Of a stretch of 16,480 nt of DNA, positions 13,641 to 16,480 are shown piece by piece; the first letter of the stretch is position 1, and each line of letters starts with the position of its first letter. A program made the translations under genes and the position numbers. A model generated the notes under the pieces. It was not told the DNA's origin, did no database searches, and saw nothing but the letters and a program-made list of their open reading frames with translations. Origin of the DNA: Clostridiales bacterium (GTDB lineage: Bacteria; Bacillota; Clostridia; Oscillospirales; Oscillospiraceae); the NCBI GenBank assembly GCA_012728025.1, contig JAAYFX010000160.1, positions 1 through 16,480 of the forward strand. The letters are read 5' to 3'.

Positions 13641-14132
13641 TTATAAGGTCTTATAAAAAAGCACAATATCCTCATAGCTTCCGTTTTTCATAAGAAAACC
13701 TTTCGGAATTGTACCTAGTCGTACAAAACCAAGCTTTTCATAAAGATGGATGGCTCCATGATTTGTTGAGACAACGGCGTTAAACTGGATTATCCTAAAG
13801 CCCAGCTCCTTCGCCTTTTCCAAGCAGTGCAAGACAAGCTTTTCACCAATATGCAGACCTCTGCATTCTTTTTTAACAGCAAAGCTTGCGTTTGAAATAT
13901 GTGAGCACCTGCCCATACTATTGGGGTGCAAAATATAAAGGCCAAGTATTTCACCTGTATCTTTATCCTCGGCAACCCCTGTGAAAGACTGGCCAGCAAA
14001 AAGAGCAAGGCCGTTTTCTATGTTCAGCTTTTCTTCCTGAGGAAAGGCAATGCCGTCCTCTACAACACAGTTCCATATTTCCGTCATGGAAGTAAGGTCT
14101 TTGGTTGTAAACCCTCTTACAATTATATCCAT
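13641..14132 (-). CDS. GNAT family N-acetyltransferase
   Basis: The product is 163 residues, one complete GNAT domain that moves an acetyl group from acetyl-CoA to an amine. The acetyl-CoA pyrophosphate loop is seen at residues 82-100 (ASFAVKKECRGLHIGEKL; R91-G92-x-x-x-G96). TNHGAIHLYEKLGFVRLG (123-140) is the usual helix and final strand, with a likely catalytic-region Tyr131. The substrate is unknown. The stretch NSMGRCSHISNASF (71-84) is a distinctive subfamily feature. No signal or membrane segment is present. The ribosome site is poor (AGGGGCGGG before the ATG). It is the last of three genes on the minus strand, 57 bases after the deaminase gene, and may share its transcript. Confidence 0.88.
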   Translation of the reverse strand: MDIIVRGFTTKDLTSMTEIWNCVVEDGIAFPQEEKLNIENGLALFAGQSFTGVAEDKDTGEILGLYILHPNSMGRCSHISNASFAVKKECRGLHIGEKLVLHCLEKAKELGFRIIQFNAVVSTNHGAIHLYEKLGFVRLGTIPKGFLMKNGSYEDIVLFYKTL

Positions 14133-14189
14133 TTCTGTTTTCCCGCCCCTTAAAGCTTTTAAGCCATAATTTAAGTACAGGCTATTTTT

Positions 14190-14657
14190 CTATCCTTTAG
14201 AGTTTTCTTTAAAATAGGCGGATAGAACCTTTAGACTTTCTTCCCGCAAAACAGCGGATACCACCTGAGGCTTCCAAGGGGAGTTTTCAAACACAATGCG
14301 GCAACATTCGGCTCCCTTTTGACCCAATAAGCCGCAAAGGTCAATATCACTGGCACCGTATACCAAGCGGCCAAGCTTTGTCCAAACCATTGCCCCACAG
14401 CACATAAAGCAAGGCTCGCAGCTTGAATATAATGTGTATTCCCGCAAATCTGTAATCCCCGTCTCAGTACAAAACCTTCTCAGCAGTCCTGCCTCGGCGT
14501 GAAATGTAGGGTCAGAGCCTGTATATATTTGGTTCTCATTAGTATATACGATGTCACCGTCTTTTACAAGCACCGCAGCAAAAGGCTCGTTGCCCTTTTG
14601 TACCGCCTGCTCTGATAAACGAATGGCTTCCCGCATAAAAAACTTGTCTTGCTCCAT
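14190..14657 (-). CDS. Cytidine/deoxycytidylate-deaminase-like nucleoside (guanine) deaminase
   Basis: This zinc enzyme has 155 residues. H53-A-E55 (DPTFHAE) gives one zinc ligand and the proton-shuttling Glu. P82-C83-F-M-C86 (CEPCFMCCGAM) gives the other two ligands. The order and length resemble bacterial guanine deaminase (GuaD) and TadA-type enzymes. The DPT-HAE motif is shared by both, but TadA usually has the EVPVGAV start and more basic residues, so a free base or nucleoside substrate is preferred. The protein is cytosolic. Its ribosome site (AGAGGA) lies within the last codons of the upstream gene, whose stop is 6 bases before this ATG, so translation is probably coupled. The exact substrate is uncertain. 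Confidence 0.85.
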   Translation of the reverse strand: MEQDKFFMREAIRLSEQAVQKGNEPFAAVLVKDGDIVYTNENQIYTGSDPTFHAEAGLLRRFCTETGITDLREYTLYSSCEPCFMCCGAMVWTKLGRLVYGASDIDLCGLLGQKGAECCRIVFENSPWKPQVVSAVLREESLKVLSAYFKENSKG

Positions 14658-14663
14658 AGATGT

Positions 14664-16480
14664 CTAATCCTCTTTTTTTATGGTGAACAGAGCGGCCCAC
14701 CTATCCCCAAATGTTTCTTTCGGGGCCTCAAGCTCTGTATCTTTATTTTTTACTTCTTCCGGATTTTCAATACCCTTACATTTTAACACAAATTGTACTA
14801 AATCGGTGTTCTCATTTTTTTCAGAGGTGAAGGAAACCACTTCAAAATCTGAGCCTGTGTAGGAATTAAGCATACCATCGATTTCGGATTGTATGGTATC
14901 CGGCAATTTAGCCGTTTCATAATTCAGCTGCTTTGTGCCTTCATAAAGCTTAGCAGCTCCGCCATAGAGCTCTCCGATACCGCCTCCAAATATAGACAAG
15001 CCACTATGAAAATCACTATAACCAGAGGACAAGTCCCCAACACCAACCATATAATCTGTCAGTCCATTGTGGAATTTTGCATAGTTTCTGTCAAGCTCCG
15101 TAAGACCTTCGGAAAGCTGTGCCAGTTGCACCAGCATATCCGCACCGGATAGTGCTTCATTTATTTTATTTGCCATCTCATTAAGGGAGACTGAAATCGT
15201 GGCGATTGAGGGGGATAGGGTGTCTATGGTGGAGCCAACGGCATCAAAAGCGCCTTTTACCTGATTGTAAGTACCCTTTACAGTTTGAGCCGACGTATAT
15301 GAGGTCACAAGTCCGTCAAGTGCGCCATTTAAGCTGGGGTCAGTTTGAGCATACAGGGCGGCAATTTGCTCCTGAGATACCGACGCTGTCGGAATGCTCT
15401 GTATGGCGTTGTCCAAAGCCGCATATGCAGGGGTAAAACCATTTTTAAGCTCTACTAAACCAGCCGACATACTGTCCAAAGCATCGGCTAATTGAGATAA
15501 GCCTATTGGAAGCTGGGGAAGCTCGCCCAAATCCATTCCTCCCGAGGAGGATGAGCCGTTGAGGGCTGAGGCAAGCTGTGTTAAAGCATCGCCAATCTGC
15601 TCGGAAGCCTGTAAAAGCTGTCCGGAGTTGTTATCTAGTTGGAACAGACCTGCTTTTATATCTGATGAACCCTTTGTTAGGCCGGCTGTACCTGTCTGTA
15701 ATTCGGCAACGCCATCAGTAAGACTGCCAACCCCTTGGTTTAAGCTGGAGATTCCATTGGCCAAGCCTGAAAAACCACTTACCATATCAGACATATCCGG
15801 AATTTCCACACTCATTGAAAAGGGCATGGCGGAAATGTCAATTCCCGTCATGGTAAAATCCTTTACCTCTGCTTTTAAGGAAATATCCGCATCTACCCTC
15901 GGCATTACCGTGAAGACGATTACCTTGTCTTTGCCCGCATTGGCGAGAGTAGCGCCAGAAGCTTCAATGTCGAGGCATTTTTCGCTATCCAGAGTTACTG
16001 TGATTTGCTGCATATAATTTTCATAGAAAACAGGGTCTACGGCGGTGTTTTGCCTGCTTTTAATGGTAATTTCAAGCTCGCCGGATTTTCCGCCAAGCTC
16101 CTCAGGTGTAATTTTAGCGCCATTTAAGAAATACTCTATGTCGAATATCCACGGAAGCTCTGTTTCGGATATATTGCCCTGATAATAAAAGCTTTCAGCC
16201 TCGGCTTGTATTGTAACAGCATCGCCTTCTTGGTTCAAAATGCTTGTGTCCGTCAGGTTTTTCACCGAGGTATAATCGCCGTAATCCGTAATGCTTCCGG
16301 CCTTTTCAAGGGCAAAGCTGTTAACAGCATATATATCTTGAACGCTGCCGTCACAGCCTAAAATGGCATATATGACCTCGTCCTTGGCTTTTATCTCGGC
16401 CTTTTCTGAGACTGCTGTGTCGGGGTCGGAAACCGTATTTTCCTCCGCCGCAAATGACAGGCTTGCCGAAGTGAAAAGTA
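14664..16480 (-). CDS. Exported LxxG-heptad repeat protein (5' end outside window)
   Basis: The minus-strand frame is open from the window edge to TAG at 14664, at least 604 residues. An internal GTG at 16265 is not the true start, since coding sequence continues upstream. The visible N-terminus reads LFTSASLSFAAEENTVSD, which looks like the end of a signal peptide with cleavage near SFA-AEE. After about 230 residues of beta-rich sequence come two blocks of x-x-x-Leu-x-x-Gly heptads (GLANGISSLNQGVGSLTDG and GVGDLSSGYSDFHSGL), a feature of YhgE/Pip-like and some MMPL-transporter-linked proteins. No membrane segment is seen at the C-terminus, which ends in FTIKKED. It is probably an extracytoplasmic coiled-coil or helical protein of unknown role. 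A transporter gene may lie upstream, outside the window (inference). Confidence 0.82.
   Translation of the reverse strand, partial: LFTSASLSFAAEENTVSDPDTAVSEKAEIKAKDEVIYAILGCDGSVQDIYAVNSFALEKAGSITDYGDYTSVKNLTDTSILNQEGDAVTIQAEAESFYYQGNISETELPWIFDIEYFLNGAKITPEELGGKSGELEITIKSRQNTAVDPVFYENYMQQITVTLDSEKCLDIEASGATLANAGKDKVIVFTVMPRVDADISLKAEVKDFTMTGIDISAMPFSMSVEIPDMSDMVSGFSGLANGISSLNQGVGSLTDGVAELQTGTAGLTKGSSDIKAGLFQLDNNSGQLLQASEQIGDALTQLASALNGSSSSGGMDLGELPQLPIGLSQLADALDSMSAGLVELKNGFTPAYAALDNAIQSIPTASVSQEQIAALYAQTDPSLNGALDGLVTSYTSAQTVKGTYNQVKGAFDAVGSTIDTLSPSIATISVSLNEMANKINEALSGADMLVQLAQLSEGLTELDRNYAKFHNGLTDYMVGVGDLSSGYSDFHSGLSIFGGGIGELYGGAAKLYEGTKQLNYETAKLPDTIQSEIDGMLNSYTGSDFEVVSFTSEKNENTDLVQFVLKCKGIENPEEVKNKDTELEAPKETFGDRWAALFTIKKED

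Overview
The window looks like the chromosome of a low-to-moderate GC Gram-positive anaerobe, most likely a Clostridia member (Oscillospiraceae or Lachnospiraceae type). The reasons are strong AGGAGG-type ribosome sites, sigma-A promoters with 16-17 base spacers, a PPDK tail, a YebC/PmpR protein, a LiaF-like protein and a B12-dependent MetH whose reactivation domain is a separate protein. No rRNA, tRNA, insertion sequence or CRISPR array was seen.

Left part (1-2800): the last 38 codons of pyruvate phosphate dikinase and its terminator; a small Cys-rich CGGC protein; a short region with decayed coding remnants; and a regulator that joins an Xre-type DNA-binding domain to a desulfoferrodoxin/superoxide-reductase-like domain. 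Then come an unlisted 58-residue ORF on the minus strand and a coiled-coil protein built from eight 11-residue repeats.

Centre (2800-8905): an XerC/D-type tyrosine recombinase; an MBOAT/AlgI-like O-acyltransferase paired with a DHHW (AlgJ/X-like) protein, probably for acetylation of a surface or secreted polymer; then on the minus strand a LiaF-like membrane protein, a YebC/PmpR-family protein and a family I inorganic pyrophosphatase.

Right part (8906-16480): a divergent region with a perfect-consensus promoter leads into a leader of about 270 nt and then metF, a stand-alone MetH reactivation protein and metH. Together these form a B12-dependent methionine synthesis operon. MetF makes methyl-THF, MetH moves the methyl group to homocysteine, and the small protein should rescue oxidised cobalamin. 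The leader holds nested pairings, a 37-codon ORF with clustered Cys and Met codons, and a terminator hairpin just before metF. One arm of that hairpin can also pair with the 5' end of the leader. This looks like an attenuator and matches no riboswitch class I could recognise; it is the most interesting item here. The window ends with a minus-strand cluster: an exported LxxG-heptad protein cut by the window edge, a nucleoside/guanine deaminase-like enzyme and a GNAT acetyltransferase.
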